A DNA stretch of 64,000 nt from contig NZ_KN525716.1 of assembly GCF_000789235.1 (NCBI RefSeq), positions 960,071 through 1,024,070 on the forward strand, written 5' to 3'. Below are positions 26,463 to 34,670 of the stretch, one piece after another (within the stretch, counting starts at the first letter, position 1; each line of letters starts with the position of its first letter). The DNA is from Wocania ichthyoenteri Th78. Lineage in GTDB: Bacteria > Bacteroidota > Bacteroidia > Flavobacteriales > Flavobacteriaceae. Position numbers and translations under genes: made by a program. The notes beneath the pieces were generated by a model that made no database searches, was not told where the DNA came from, and saw only the letters and a program-made list of their open reading frames with translations.

Positions 26463-29400
26463 TTGACCCAAGAAGAACAAATACTACTTAAAATTTTAGA
26501 TGGAGTCCAAACTTGGGATGATATCAAACCGAAATTTGACGAATGGGTTAAAAAAGATAAAAAGCTTGGTGGAACTTTATTTGAGGTTTTTTGTAAATAT
26601 TTCTTTCTCACTGAACCGACTTTCAAAGACGAATACAAAAATGTATGGCTTTTCAATGAAGTGCCATTTTCTTTTAAAGCAAATCTTGGTTTTTCAGATG
26701 TTGAATATGGAATTGACTTAATTCTTGAAAATGAAGATGGATTAATTGTTGGAGTACAAAGTAAATATAGAACATTAGTAGAAAGAAAAATATATTGGTC
26801 AAAAGATAAACTAGCCAATTTAGTTGCCTACGGCAACAAATGTGATAGATTAATCGTTTTTTCAAATGTTCAAGAAATAGATAACCAAACAGATAAATCA
26901 ATAAATCAAAAAGTACTATTAGAACAATTAGATTCGATTGAAAATTCAACATTTAGAGATATTGAATCACTCTTAAAAGGATTAACACCAAATAACTTCA
27001 AGAAATTTAATCCTTTACCACATCAAAAATTAGCAATTAGTAAAGTTGATAAACACTTTGAAAATAATAATAGAGCTCAATTAATTTTACCATGTGGTGC
27101 AGGCAAATCACTTACATCATTATGGATAAAGGAAAAGTTAAATCCTGTAAACACGATTGTTCTAGTTCCATCTCTTGCATTGTTAAGGCAAATGAAAAAT
27201 GAATGGGCTAGACACAAAAAAACTAAATACAAATACTTGTGTGTATGCTCTGAAAAAGACATCGACAGAGACGCTCAACTAACAGAATTTTCACTTGCCG
27301 AAATTGGTGGTAACGTTAGTTTGAATCCTACTACTATTGCAAACTTCTTAAAGAACAATAAAGTAAAGTCTAAAATAATTTTCAGTACATATCAATCATT
27401 ACAAGAAGTAGAAAAAGCAACTAATTTGCTCGACAACTTTAAATTTGACCTAGCTATTTGCGATGAAGCACACAAGACATCAGGAAACAAACAAAAAGTA
27501 TTCGGCATTATTCATGAAGATTTTAGAATTGGTGCAGTTAAAAGACTTTACATGACAGCAACACCAAGAGTTGCTTCTCAACAATTAAAAAATTTATTAG
27601 GAGATAAGATTAAATTCTTATACGACATGAGTAACGAAAGAGTTTTTGGAAAAGAAGCTCATAGAATGTCTTTTGCTGAAGCAATTCCTGATATTCTTTG
27701 TGATTACAAAATAATTGGCATCGGAGTTAGCGACAGAGAAGTTAAAAAATTTTTGGACCAAAGAAATTATGTTACTAATGATGAAACAATTGATGAATAT
27801 GCCCATAATTATGCTCTGAAAATTGCAATGGAAAAGTATAAAGCATTTCATGCTTTATCATTCCATCATACCGTTCAGGGTTCAAAATCTTTTTCTGAAC
27901 GTCATTCAAATCTTTTTGGCGATTCTATTTTTTCAAAATTCGTAAGCGGACACCAAAGTTCTGGTGTAAGACAATCAATATTAAAAGAATTTTCAAAAAG
28001 AGATATTGGTATAGTTGCAAATGCACGTTGTTTAACCGAAGGTGTTGATGTTCCAACAATTGATTTGATATATTTCTGCGACCCAAAAAACTCAAAGGTC
28101 AGTATTGTACAAGCAGCTGGTAGAGCATTAAGAAAAGATAGAACGGGTAAAAAAACTTTAGGATATATTGTTGTACCAATTTTTCATAAGCTAGAAGATG
28201 ATATAGAAAAAGCAGTTGACCGAAGTGTTTTTAAAAATGTAATTCAAGTTATTCGCTCATTATGTGACCATGACGAAAGACTGCAAGCTGAAATAAATGA
28301 TATTGCTTTTAAAAAGGGCAAGAAAAATAAAAATTCTAAAATAGAATTCTCATTTTCAAATGATGAAACTGAACGGATTATAAAACTAGTCGGCTTTAAA
28401 GAAAAATTAAAGACTTCTTTGTTTGACCAAATAATCGAAAAAACCAATGATAGTTGGGATTTAAGATATAGAGAGCTAAAAGAATATCATAATGCAAATA
28501 GTAATTCAGATGTTCCAGCACGTTATGAAAACAGAGCGTTAGGAACTTGGTGTGTTGCTCAAAGAGTGCGTTTTAATTCAGGGAAATTAAGTACAGTTGA
28601 AATCAAGAAGCTTGAAAAACTAGATTTTAAATTTAAACCTAGAGGCGACAATTTCAAATATTTCACTAATGCATTAATTAAATTCAAATCTAAACATAAA
28701 CATTGTGATGTTCCAATTCATTCTGATGATTTTCCAAAATTAGGCAAACTCGTAAACAGATATCGTCACATCTACAAAAAAGGAGTTAAAAGACCTGATG
28801 GAAGTGTTTATTTAAAGTATATAGGTAAACTTAAAAAAGAAGATATCCAAAAACTTGAAAGTTTAGGTTTTAAATGGCAAGTTCGGAGAAGAAATTGGTT
28901 TGATTTTTACAAAGAAATCCAAGATTATTTCAATCAGAATAATAGTTTAAAAGGATTAGCGAGCGAAAATGAATCATTGTACCATTGGCTCTACAATAAC
29001 CGCAAAAAATTAGATACTTTATCAAAATCTAAACGTGAAAAGCTTGAATTATTTGATATAAAGCCAATCAATGAAGATGATATAAATAAAGACCGTATTA
29101 CATGGGATGAAAATTATATTCTTTTAAAAAATTTCAAAAAAGAATATGGTCATTTAGATTTATCTCGTTACCTACCAAAGTATAAAAAATTGCATAAATG
29201 GGTAAAATATCAAGTTAACGCAGAAAAAAACAACACACTATCAATTAATAGTGTAAATAAACTAATAAGCATTGGTTTAATAAAAAAAGATAAAAATAGT
29301 AACGGTCAGCAAGTACTGAATTTTGAAGAACCAAAAGAAATTGTTACAAAAGTTCTAATTAAAAATAATCGAAAAAGTTGGGACGGAAGATATAATGAAT

Positions 29401-30020
29401 TAAAAGAATTTTTTGAAAAAAACAACCATTCCCATTACTTTAAAAGCCATGGTAATGCTACATTATACCATTGGGTTCTTGCTCAAAGAGTAGAGAAAAA
29501 TAAAGGAAAATTAAGTCAAAATAAAATTAAAAAACTTGATGAAATTAATTTCGTTTGGGAGCCAGACAATATTGGAACTATGCCAGATGATGATAATTGG
29601 CTAAACCTTTTAATAAAATTACGTGAATATAAAGATGTATTTGGACATACAAACGTTTCACAAGTCGATAAAAATCCGGAATATAAGAAATTAGGTAAAT
29701 GGTTGAATGAACAAAGAAATTATAAAAAAGGCAGAAAACTTGGAAAAAGAATAGTGTTTTTGAACGAAGAAAAAGAGGCATTACTCAATGGTTTAGGAAT
29801 TATTTGGGATGTTAAAGAACATGAATGGAATCAAAGACTTGATGAATTAAAAAACTATTATGATGAATTCAACTCATGGAAAGTTCCTCTAAACGGAAAA
29901 AAATTCGGTGGATTAGGTCATTGGATTTACAGAATCAGAAAAAATGGAACTACCTCTGAAAGGGCTGAAAAGTTAAAGAATATTGGCTATGATGTGACTG
30001 AATTATTAATTAAGGACTAA
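26463..30020 (+). CDS. Nuclease-helicase with helicase-associated (HA) repeats
   Basis: The 1,185-residue protein starts from TTG, 24 bases into cassette A. Residues about 30-170 look like an Mrr/PD-(D/E)xK nuclease: TLFEVFCKYFF, EYGIDLIL and VGVQSKYR supply Glu, Asp and Gln-x-Lys. A superfamily 2 helicase follows: LPCGAGKSLTS near 210, LAICDEAHKTSG near 332, LYMTATPR, and SIVQAAGRALRKD near 550. From about 655 to the end there are six or seven helicase-associated repeats of the W-x3-Y-x2-LKEY...LGTWCVAQR type, each about 65-75 residues, which bind nucleic acid. It is plausibly an anti-phage or restriction effector working alone. Confidence 0.88.
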   Translation: MTQEEQILLKILDGVQTWDDIKPKFDEWVKKDKKLGGTLFEVFCKYFFLTEPTFKDEYKNVWLFNEVPFSFKANLGFSDVEYGIDLILENEDGLIVGVQSKYRTLVERKIYWSKDKLANLVAYGNKCDRLIVFSNVQEIDNQTDKSINQKVLLEQLDSIENSTFRDIESLLKGLTPNNFKKFNPLPHQKLAISKVDKHFENNNRAQLILPCGAGKSLTSLWIKEKLNPVNTIVLVPSLALLRQMKNEWARHKKTKYKYLCVCSEKDIDRDAQLTEFSLAEIGGNVSLNPTTIANFLKNNKVKSKIIFSTYQSLQEVEKATNLLDNFKFDLAICDEAHKTSGNKQKVFGIIHEDFRIGAVKRLYMTATPRVASQQLKNLLGDKIKFLYDMSNERVFGKEAHRMSFAEAIPDILCDYKIIGIGVSDREVKKFLDQRNYVTNDETIDEYAHNYALKIAMEKYKAFHALSFHHTVQGSKSFSERHSNLFGDSIFSKFVSGHQSSGVRQSILKEFSKRDIGIVANARCLTEGVDVPTIDLIYFCDPKNSKVSIVQAAGRALRKDRTGKKTLGYIVVPIFHKLEDDIEKAVDRSVFKNVIQVIRSLCDHDERLQAEINDIAFKKGKKNKNSKIEFSFSNDETERIIKLVGFKEKLKTSLFDQIIEKTNDSWDLRYRELKEYHNANSNSDVPARYENRALGTWCVAQRVRFNSGKLSTVEIKKLEKLDFKFKPRGDNFKYFTNALIKFKSKHKHCDVPIHSDDFPKLGKLVNRYRHIYKKGVKRPDGSVYLKYIGKLKKEDIQKLESLGFKWQVRRRNWFDFYKEIQDYFNQNNSLKGLASENESLYHWLYNNRKKLDTLSKSKREKLELFDIKPINEDDINKDRITWDENYILLKNFKKEYGHLDLSRYLPKYKKLHKWVKYQVNAEKNNTLSINSVNKLISIGLIKKDKNSNGQQVLNFEEPKEIVTKVLIKNNRKSWDGRYNELKEFFEKNNHSHYFKSHGNATLYHWVLAQRVEKNKGKLSQNKIKKLDEINFVWEPDNIGTMPDDDNWLNLLIKLREYKDVFGHTNVSQVDKNPEYKKLGKWLNEQRNYKKGRKLGKRIVFLNEEKEALLNGLGIIWDVKEHEWNQRLDELKNYYDEFNSWKVPLNGKKFGGLGHWIYRIRKNGTTSERAEKLKNIGYDVTELLIKD

Positions 30021-30027
30021 AAAGTAC

Positions 30028-30164
30028 TGGGTACAACACCGTGTATAATTAATGGCTAGTTTTCGCCTACTTACGAAAATCCTCGCGAATTTTCTATTCA
30101 GTTTTTATTTGCTAAATTAGGTGCTTAAACACGCCACTAATCATACACAAGACCGTTGCCACCA
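30028..30164 (+). repeat. Cassette repeat 1 (117-bp dyad plus core boxes)
   Basis: Left box TGGGTACAAC (30028-30037) belongs to unit A and right box GTTGCCACCA (30155-30164) to unit B. Between them, the arms GTGTATAATTAATGGC (30041-30056) and GCCACTAATCATACAC (30133-30148) pair with two wobble-type mismatches, and a central hairpin starts GAAAATCCTCGC. The 117-base spacer length is shared exactly with repeats 2 and 3. Confidence 0.9.
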
Positions 30165-30170
30165 ATTTGA

Positions 30171-31217
30171 ATGAACATCAGAAATCCAATATATTCATTT
30201 AGTATAATAGTTTTCCTTTTCGGAATTTTCATATTCTTAATTATGGGATTTTGGGGAATTGGAGCTATACTTTGGTTGTTTGGAATTTATTCAATTTTAG
30301 TATTAACAAGTTTTTTACTTAAAAAATTCAAAGTCAAATACCGACAAATAATTGAATGGACTTTAATATTTATTTATGTTCTGTCCCACACTTTATACCA
30401 TTTAAATTGGGACGTAGGAAGTGAAATTTATTTCACAAATGAAAATGAACCTTTTGTTGGAAAAAATCAGAGTTTTATAATAGTTTTCGGAATAGAAAAC
30501 CAACCAAAACTCGAAAGCAATTACTTTACAAATAATAAAATACTTATTCCAGAAAATGGAATTTTACTAACTTCTTCAAAAAAGGAAACATTTAAGCATA
30601 GATATAGATTTCCTGTAGTTGGCAGTGGAGAAAAGTTTTCAGCCACCTACTTTGAGCAATATAATTGTTACGGAGAAAAAAATCACAAATTTAATTACGT
30701 TTTTGGAACAATAAGCGACTTGGGAGAAGTTGATTATAGATACAGAGATTCAATTGGAGATTTAATTTGTGAAAAACTCAAAAACGAAGATTTTAAAAAC
30801 AATCTAAAAGCAGGTTATGAAAACGGAAATTATCTTGACCAAAAAGAGGTTTTAATAAATTATCAAAATTTGACTAAACTTCCTAACGGGCTTTTAGAGT
30901 TGAGAAATCTTGAGTATTTAAATGTGCATTCTAATAAACTGAAAGTTTTTCCTAAAAGTATTTTAGAGTTTCCGAAACTTAAAAGACTGACAATTGGATA
31001 TAATGAAATTAAAACAATTCCTGAATGGATTGGCGGAATTAAAAGTTTAGAAAGCCTTGCAGTAAATGGAAATGATTTGACTTCAATTCCTGATACGTTA
31101 TTGACTTTGCCGAAACTGAATTATTTACTAATAAGAGAAATTGATTTTAACGATTTGGAAATGAAAAGAACAATTGAAAAATTTGTACAAAAAGGAGTAA
31201 AAGTCCAATATGAATAA
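30171..31217 (+). CDS. Membrane protein with leucine-rich repeats
   Basis: The 348-residue protein has two or three N-terminal hydrophobic segments (SIIVFLFGIFIFLIMGFW, LFGIYSILVLTSFLL, IIEWTLIFIYVLSHTLYHL) and a C-terminal block of about four leucine-rich repeats: LTKLPNGLLELRNLEYLNVH, LKVFPKSILEFPKLKRLTIG, IPEWIGGIKSLESLAVNG and IPDTLLTLPKLNYLLI. The middle region is unrecognised. It is the sole gene of cassette B, with its ATG 16 bases after the core. LRR proteins usually recognise partners, so a sensor or surface role is possible, but no function can be assigned. Confidence 0.8.
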   Translation: MNIRNPIYSFSIIVFLFGIFIFLIMGFWGIGAILWLFGIYSILVLTSFLLKKFKVKYRQIIEWTLIFIYVLSHTLYHLNWDVGSEIYFTNENEPFVGKNQSFIIVFGIENQPKLESNYFTNNKILIPENGILLTSSKKETFKHRYRFPVVGSGEKFSATYFEQYNCYGEKNHKFNYVFGTISDLGEVDYRYRDSIGDLICEKLKNEDFKNNLKAGYENGNYLDQKEVLINYQNLTKLPNGLLELRNLEYLNVHSNKLKVFPKSILEFPKLKRLTIGYNEIKTIPEWIGGIKSLESLAVNGNDLTSIPDTLLTLPKLNYLLIREIDFNDLEMKRTIEKFVQKGVKVQYE

Positions 31218-31223
31218 AAAAAC

Positions 31224-31364
31224 TGGTGGCAACACCGTGTATAATTAATGGCTATTTCTCGCCTACTTACGAAAATCCTCGCGGATTTTCTATTAGGTTT
31301 TTATTTGCTAAATTAGGTGCTGAAACACGCCACTAATCATACACAAAACCGTTGTAGGTAATGC
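31224..31364 (+). repeat. Cassette repeat 2 (117-bp dyad plus core boxes)
   Basis: Left box TGGTGGCAAC (31224-31233) is the exact reverse complement of the start of unit B. Right box GTTGTAGGTAATGC (31351-31364) begins unit C. The intervening 117 bases are nearly identical to repeat 1, with the central hairpin GAAAATCC-TCGC-GGATTTTC perfectly paired. Confidence 0.9.
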
Positions 31365-31424
31365 GGGAAACAACCGACTAAAGATAAAAATAGTTAGTAA
31401 TAAATATTAAATTATATTTGCCTA

Positions 31425-32564
31425 ATGGCAACAAGGATTGAAAATATAAATTCTGATATTATAAACTGGGCAATTACTCGAGCAGGTAATAGTCTAGAAG
31501 AATTTTATGCGGATAATCCTGATGTTTTAGATTGGATAGAAGGGAATAAAAAACCTACTATAAAACAATTAGAAAACTTCACTCATAAAGTTCACGTTCC
31601 TTTTGGATATATGTTTATGAATGAGCCACCAAAAGAAGAAATACCTATACCATTTTTCAGAACTGGAGCAGCACCTAGAGATAAAGTTTCTTTAAATGTT
31701 TATCATACTATCCAAATTATAAAAGACAGACAAAATTGGTTAACAAACTACTTACAAGAAAGTGAATATCCTGATTTAGATTTTGTTGGAAAATATAACG
31801 ACAACTCTGATTATAAAGAGATTGCAAATGATATTAGGAATACTTTAAAATTACCTGTTAATTGGGCCAGTAAACTTGGTACTTGGGAACAAGCTTTAGA
31901 TTATCTGACATTACAAATTGAGGAAATCGGAATAATCATCAATTTTAATGGAATTGTTGGAAATAATACTAGAAGAAAAATTTTAGTTGAAGAATGTAGA
32001 GGCTTTGTTCTAGTAAATAACAAAGCACCTTTTCTATTTATAAATTCCGCAGATGCAAAAGCTGCTCAAATGTTTACCTTAATACACGAAATTGCTCATA
32101 TTTGGCTAGGAGAAAGTGCTGGTTTTGATAATAAACAAATGCTTCCCGCTGATGACCCAACGGAACTGTTATGTGATAAAGTTGCTGCTGAATTTTTAGT
32201 ACCTGAAATATTCTTTAGAGAAAAATGGAATAACAGTCAAAATATAAAATATTTAAGTAGAGTTTTTAAAGTTAGTCCAATTGTAATTGCGAGAAGAGCA
32301 TTAGATTTAGATTTAATATCTAAACCTTCTTTTTTTGAGTTTTACAACAATTATATAGCCGAATTTAAAAACAAAAAGGAGAACCAAAGTTCTGGTGGGA
32401 ATTTTTATGCAACTGCTAAAAAGAGAATTAGTTTAAGATTTGCTAGTTATGTAAATAATGCAGTAAATGAAAACAATCTTTTATATAGAGATGCATATAA
32501 ACTAACTAGTTTAAAGGGAAATACATACGAGAAGTTTATTAATGAATATCTATACCAAGTATGA
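31425..32564 (+). CDS. ImmA/IrrE-family metallopeptidase with N-terminal HTH-like region
   Basis: The 379-residue protein has a helical N-terminal region (WIEGNKKPTIKQLENFTHKV) like an XRE-type domain, then VPFGYMFMNEPP. TLIHEIAHIWLGES near residue 220 is the HExxH zinc-protease motif of COG2856. Relatives cleave repressors or act as antitoxins or regulators in two-gene modules. Its last 4 bases overlap the DUF4411 gene, so the pair is co-translated. It heads cassette C, 74 bases from the core. A toxin-antitoxin or defence role is inferred from the pairing. Confidence 0.88.
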   Translation: MATRIENINSDIINWAITRAGNSLEEFYADNPDVLDWIEGNKKPTIKQLENFTHKVHVPFGYMFMNEPPKEEIPIPFFRTGAAPRDKVSLNVYHTIQIIKDRQNWLTNYLQESEYPDLDFVGKYNDNSDYKEIANDIRNTLKLPVNWASKLGTWEQALDYLTLQIEEIGIIINFNGIVGNNTRRKILVEECRGFVLVNNKAPFLFINSADAKAAQMFTLIHEIAHIWLGESAGFDNKQMLPADDPTELLCDKVAAEFLVPEIFFREKWNNSQNIKYLSRVFKVSPIVIARRALDLDLISKPSFFEFYNNYIAEFKNKKENQSSGGNFYATAKKRISLRFASYVNNAVNENNLLYRDAYKLTSLKGNTYEKFINEYLYQV

Positions 32565-33064
32565 GTAAATACATTGTAGATTCAAACTTCTTCATACAAG
32601 CTCATCGTTCAATTTATCCTCTTGATGTTGTTCAAAGTTTTTGGTTAAAAGTTAATGCCTTATCTCAAAATGGAACAATAGTAAGTATTGATAAAGTAAA
32701 AAAAGAGATTTATGACAATTCTTCTCACGAAGATGAACTTAAATTATGGTGTGATTCTAATTTACCAAACGATTTTTTTATTAATACTGATACTGTTCTT
32801 CAAAATTATATTTCGATTGTAAGTTGGACTAATTCAATGTCTCATCATTTCACACCAAATGCAATTCAGGAGTTTCTTGAAACTGATCTTGCAGACCCTT
32901 GGCTTATTGCTTTTGCTATGAGTAATAATTGGACTATTGTTACTTATGAAAAAAGCCAACCTGAAAGAAAAAATAGAATAAAAATACCTGAAGTCTGTAA
33001 TCAATTTAATGTTAAACATATTGATACAATCCAAATGTTTAGAGAGTTAAACGAAAGTTTCTAA
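32561..33064 (+). CDS. DUF4411 PIN-like protein, partner of ImmA/IrrE protease
   Basis: The 167-residue protein starts KYIVDSNFFIQAHRSIY, with the first conserved Asp of a PIN-like fold, and has IVSIDKVKKEIYD near residue 47 and DLADPWLIAFAMSNNWTIVT near residue 110, with the later acidic residues. PIN domains are Mg-dependent RNases, and DUF4411 genes are regularly found beside COG2856 proteases as probable toxin-antitoxin pairs. The 4-base overlap with the protease gene supports stoichiometric expression. RNase activity is inferred from the fold only. Confidence 0.85.
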   Translation: MSKYIVDSNFFIQAHRSIYPLDVVQSFWLKVNALSQNGTIVSIDKVKKEIYDNSSHEDELKLWCDSNLPNDFFINTDTVLQNYISIVSWTNSMSHHFTPNAIQEFLETDLADPWLIAFAMSNNWTIVTYEKSQPERKNRIKIPEVCNQFNVKHIDTIQMFRELNESF

Positions 33065-33065
33065 A

Positions 33066-33203
33066 GCACTACCTACAACAACGTATATAATTTATTGCTA
33101 GTTCTAGCCTACTTACGAAAATCCTCGCGGATTTTCTATTCGGTTTTTATTTGCTAAATTAGGTGCTTAAACACGCAACAAACCATATACAAGACCGTTG
33201 TAG
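33066..33203 (+). repeat. Cassette repeat 3, right core interrupted by IS3
   Basis: Left box GCACTACCTACAAC (33066-33079) matches the complement of unit C's start at 13 of 14 bases. The 117-base spacer has arms GTATATAATTTATTGC and GCAACAAACCATATAC: both arms differ from repeats 1 and 2 in compensating ways, so pairing is preserved. Only GTTGTAG (33197-33203) of the next unit's box remains before the IS3 element begins. Confidence 0.88.
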
Positions 33204-33242
33204 TGACCCGTCCTGAATAAAGGCTACATAATTTTAAACATT

Positions 33243-33614
33243 ATGTATAAAAATGACAAAGTAATTAGACGGTATTCAGAACCTTTTAAACTGAAAATTC
33301 TTGACGAACTTAGTAAAGGTAAGCACACAAAGAGCGAACTTTGTAAACTCTACTCTATTGCACCTACAACGGTCAATGAGTGGATTAAAAAGTACAATCG
33401 TAAAGACTTAATGAACACCAGAGTAAAAGTGGAAACTAAAGACGAAATATCTAGAATTAAAGCACTGCAAAAAGAGATTGAACAGCTTAAAAAACTACTG
33501 TATAAAAAGGATCTAGATGCTTTGGTATTAGATTCATATCTGGAAGTTGCTGCTGAAGATCTAGGTTACAAATCTGTTGCTGAGCTAAAAAAAAAGCTAA
33601 GCATAAAGCCTTAA
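33243..33614 (+). CDS. IS3-family transposase OrfA
   Basis: This 123-residue protein has an N-terminal helix-turn-helix (SELCKLYSIAPTTVNEWIKK near residue 30) for binding the terminal repeats and a leucine-zipper-like coiled coil (ISRIKALQKEIEQLKKLLYK). Near its end, at 33587-33595, nine A followed by G form an A-type slippery site, so ribosomes can shift -1 into orfB. On its own it is a DNA-binding regulator of transposition. Confidence 0.9.
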   Translation: MYKNDKVIRRYSEPFKLKILDELSKGKHTKSELCKLYSIAPTTVNEWIKKYNRKDLMNTRVKVETKDEISRIKALQKEIEQLKKLLYKKDLDALVLDSYLEVAAEDLGYKSVAELKKKLSIKP

Positions 33615-34465
33615 TCAAAGCTAAACAGAAATCTAAGGGATTTGCTTCTTTAAAAACTATAACTCATTGTTTTGGTCTTAAACGTGATGCGTATTATAAA
33701 TACAAATCTAGAGCTGATAGGCGTTTAAAACTAGAACAACAGATTATAAACATAGTCAGTAAAAAACGTAAATCCCTTCCTAGAGAAGGCGTGCGTAAAC
33801 TCAAAAAATCATTAGATAATGAATTTACTAAAGCCAACTTAAAAGTCGGTAGAGACACCCTATTTAACGTTCTTAGAAAACACAATATGCTTACACTTAG
33901 AAAGAAAACTAGCGCCAGAACAACAAATTCTTATCATCGTTTTTATAAGTATAATAACATGATAAAGGATATGAAAGTCACTAGATCAAATCAAGTTTGG
34001 GTATCTGATATTACATACATCAGAACAGTAAAAGGTTTTTGTTATCTGGCTTTAATTACAGACATGCATTCCAGAAAAATTGTTGGTTATGACCTTAGTG
34101 ATAGCTTAGAACTTAAAGGATGTGTAAGAGCCCTTAATAAGGCCATTTATCAAGCTAAAAACATTAAACAGCTTGTTCATCATTCGGACAGAGGAATACA
34201 GTATTGTAGTAATGTATACACTCAAATACTTAAAAGAAAAAAGATAGGTATTAGTATGACTGAAGAAAATCATTGCTATGAAAACGCAATGGCAGAGCGT
34301 GTAAATGGAATCTTAAAAGACGAATTTTATCTCGACCAAACCTTTGATAACGTGACTCACGCTAAAAGAACCGCAAAAAATGCAATTAATTTATACAATG
34401 AAATAAGATTACATTTATCTTTAGACTATAAAACACCTAATATGGTATACAAATTATCAGCCTAA
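33587..34465 (+). CDS. IS3-family transposase OrfB (made as OrfAB by -1 frameshift)
   Basis: The frame is open from the slippery A tract at 33587 and reads KAKHKALIKAKQKSKG, then the integrase catalytic core: QVWVSDITYIRTV (first Asp), LVHHSDRGIQYCS (second Asp) and YENAMAERVNGILKDEF (Glu), the D,D(35)E triad. RKSLPREGVRKL is the HTH_21-like linker region. An internal ATG at 33791 could give a shorter product, but the family normally works as the fused OrfAB. All motifs are intact, so activity is possible. Confidence 0.9.
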   Translation, partial: KKKAKHKALIKAKQKSKGFASLKTITHCFGLKRDAYYKYKSRADRRLKLEQQIINIVSKKRKSLPREGVRKLKKSLDNEFTKANLKVGRDTLFNVLRKHNMLTLRKKTSARTTNSYHRFYKYNNMIKDMKVTRSNQVWVSDITYIRTVKGFCYLALITDMHSRKIVGYDLSDSLELKGCVRALNKAIYQAKNIKQLVHHSDRGIQYCSNVYTQILKRKKIGISMTEENHCYENAMAERVNGILKDEFYLDQTFDNVTHAKRTAKNAINLYNEIRLHLSLDYKTPNMVYKLSA

Positions 34466-34511
34466 ATTAAATTTTAACCTGTAGCCATATTTCAGGACAA
34501 GACAGCTGAAA

Positions 34512-34587
34512 AGCCAACGCGCAGTCAAGCACATTTCATTTTTTTCGTGCCTCAAAAAATAAAAAGAGCTTGCCTTTTCCCAACGCT
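34512..34587 (+). repeat. Type-2 dyad repeat, copy 1
   Basis: It starts AGCCAACGC and ends CCAACGCT, with arms AAGCACATTTCATTTTTT and AAAAAATAAAAAGAGCTT that pair across a short loop. A second copy with different arm sequence but the same plan lies at 37522-37606. The two flank the restriction-modification locus. Confidence 0.65.
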
Positions 34588-34670
34588 CTTGTACGTTCAT
34601 AAGATTGTTAAAAAACGGAGTGCGGAAAAATGGAATCTATCCTAAATTTTCTTTACTTTACAGATTGATT

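Larger units (their letters stand above)
33204..34504 (+). mobile_element. IS3-family insertion sequence, ~1.3 kb
   Basis: The left end TGACCCGTCCTGAATAAAGG pairs with the right end, whose reverse complement reads TGTCTTGTCCTGAAATATGG; the two share GGCTACA just inside. It carries orfA and orfB in the arrangement of IS3 elements. I find no clear target duplication (left flank GTAG, right flank GCTG), so one side may have been deleted after insertion. It sits immediately after the GTTGTAG core of cassette D. Confidence 0.88.

Noticed and set aside
26402-26818. Minus-strand 138-codon frame over the start of the helicase
   Set aside because: It is antisense to the conserved nuclease-like domain and has no family features; it would also cross the cassette boundary.
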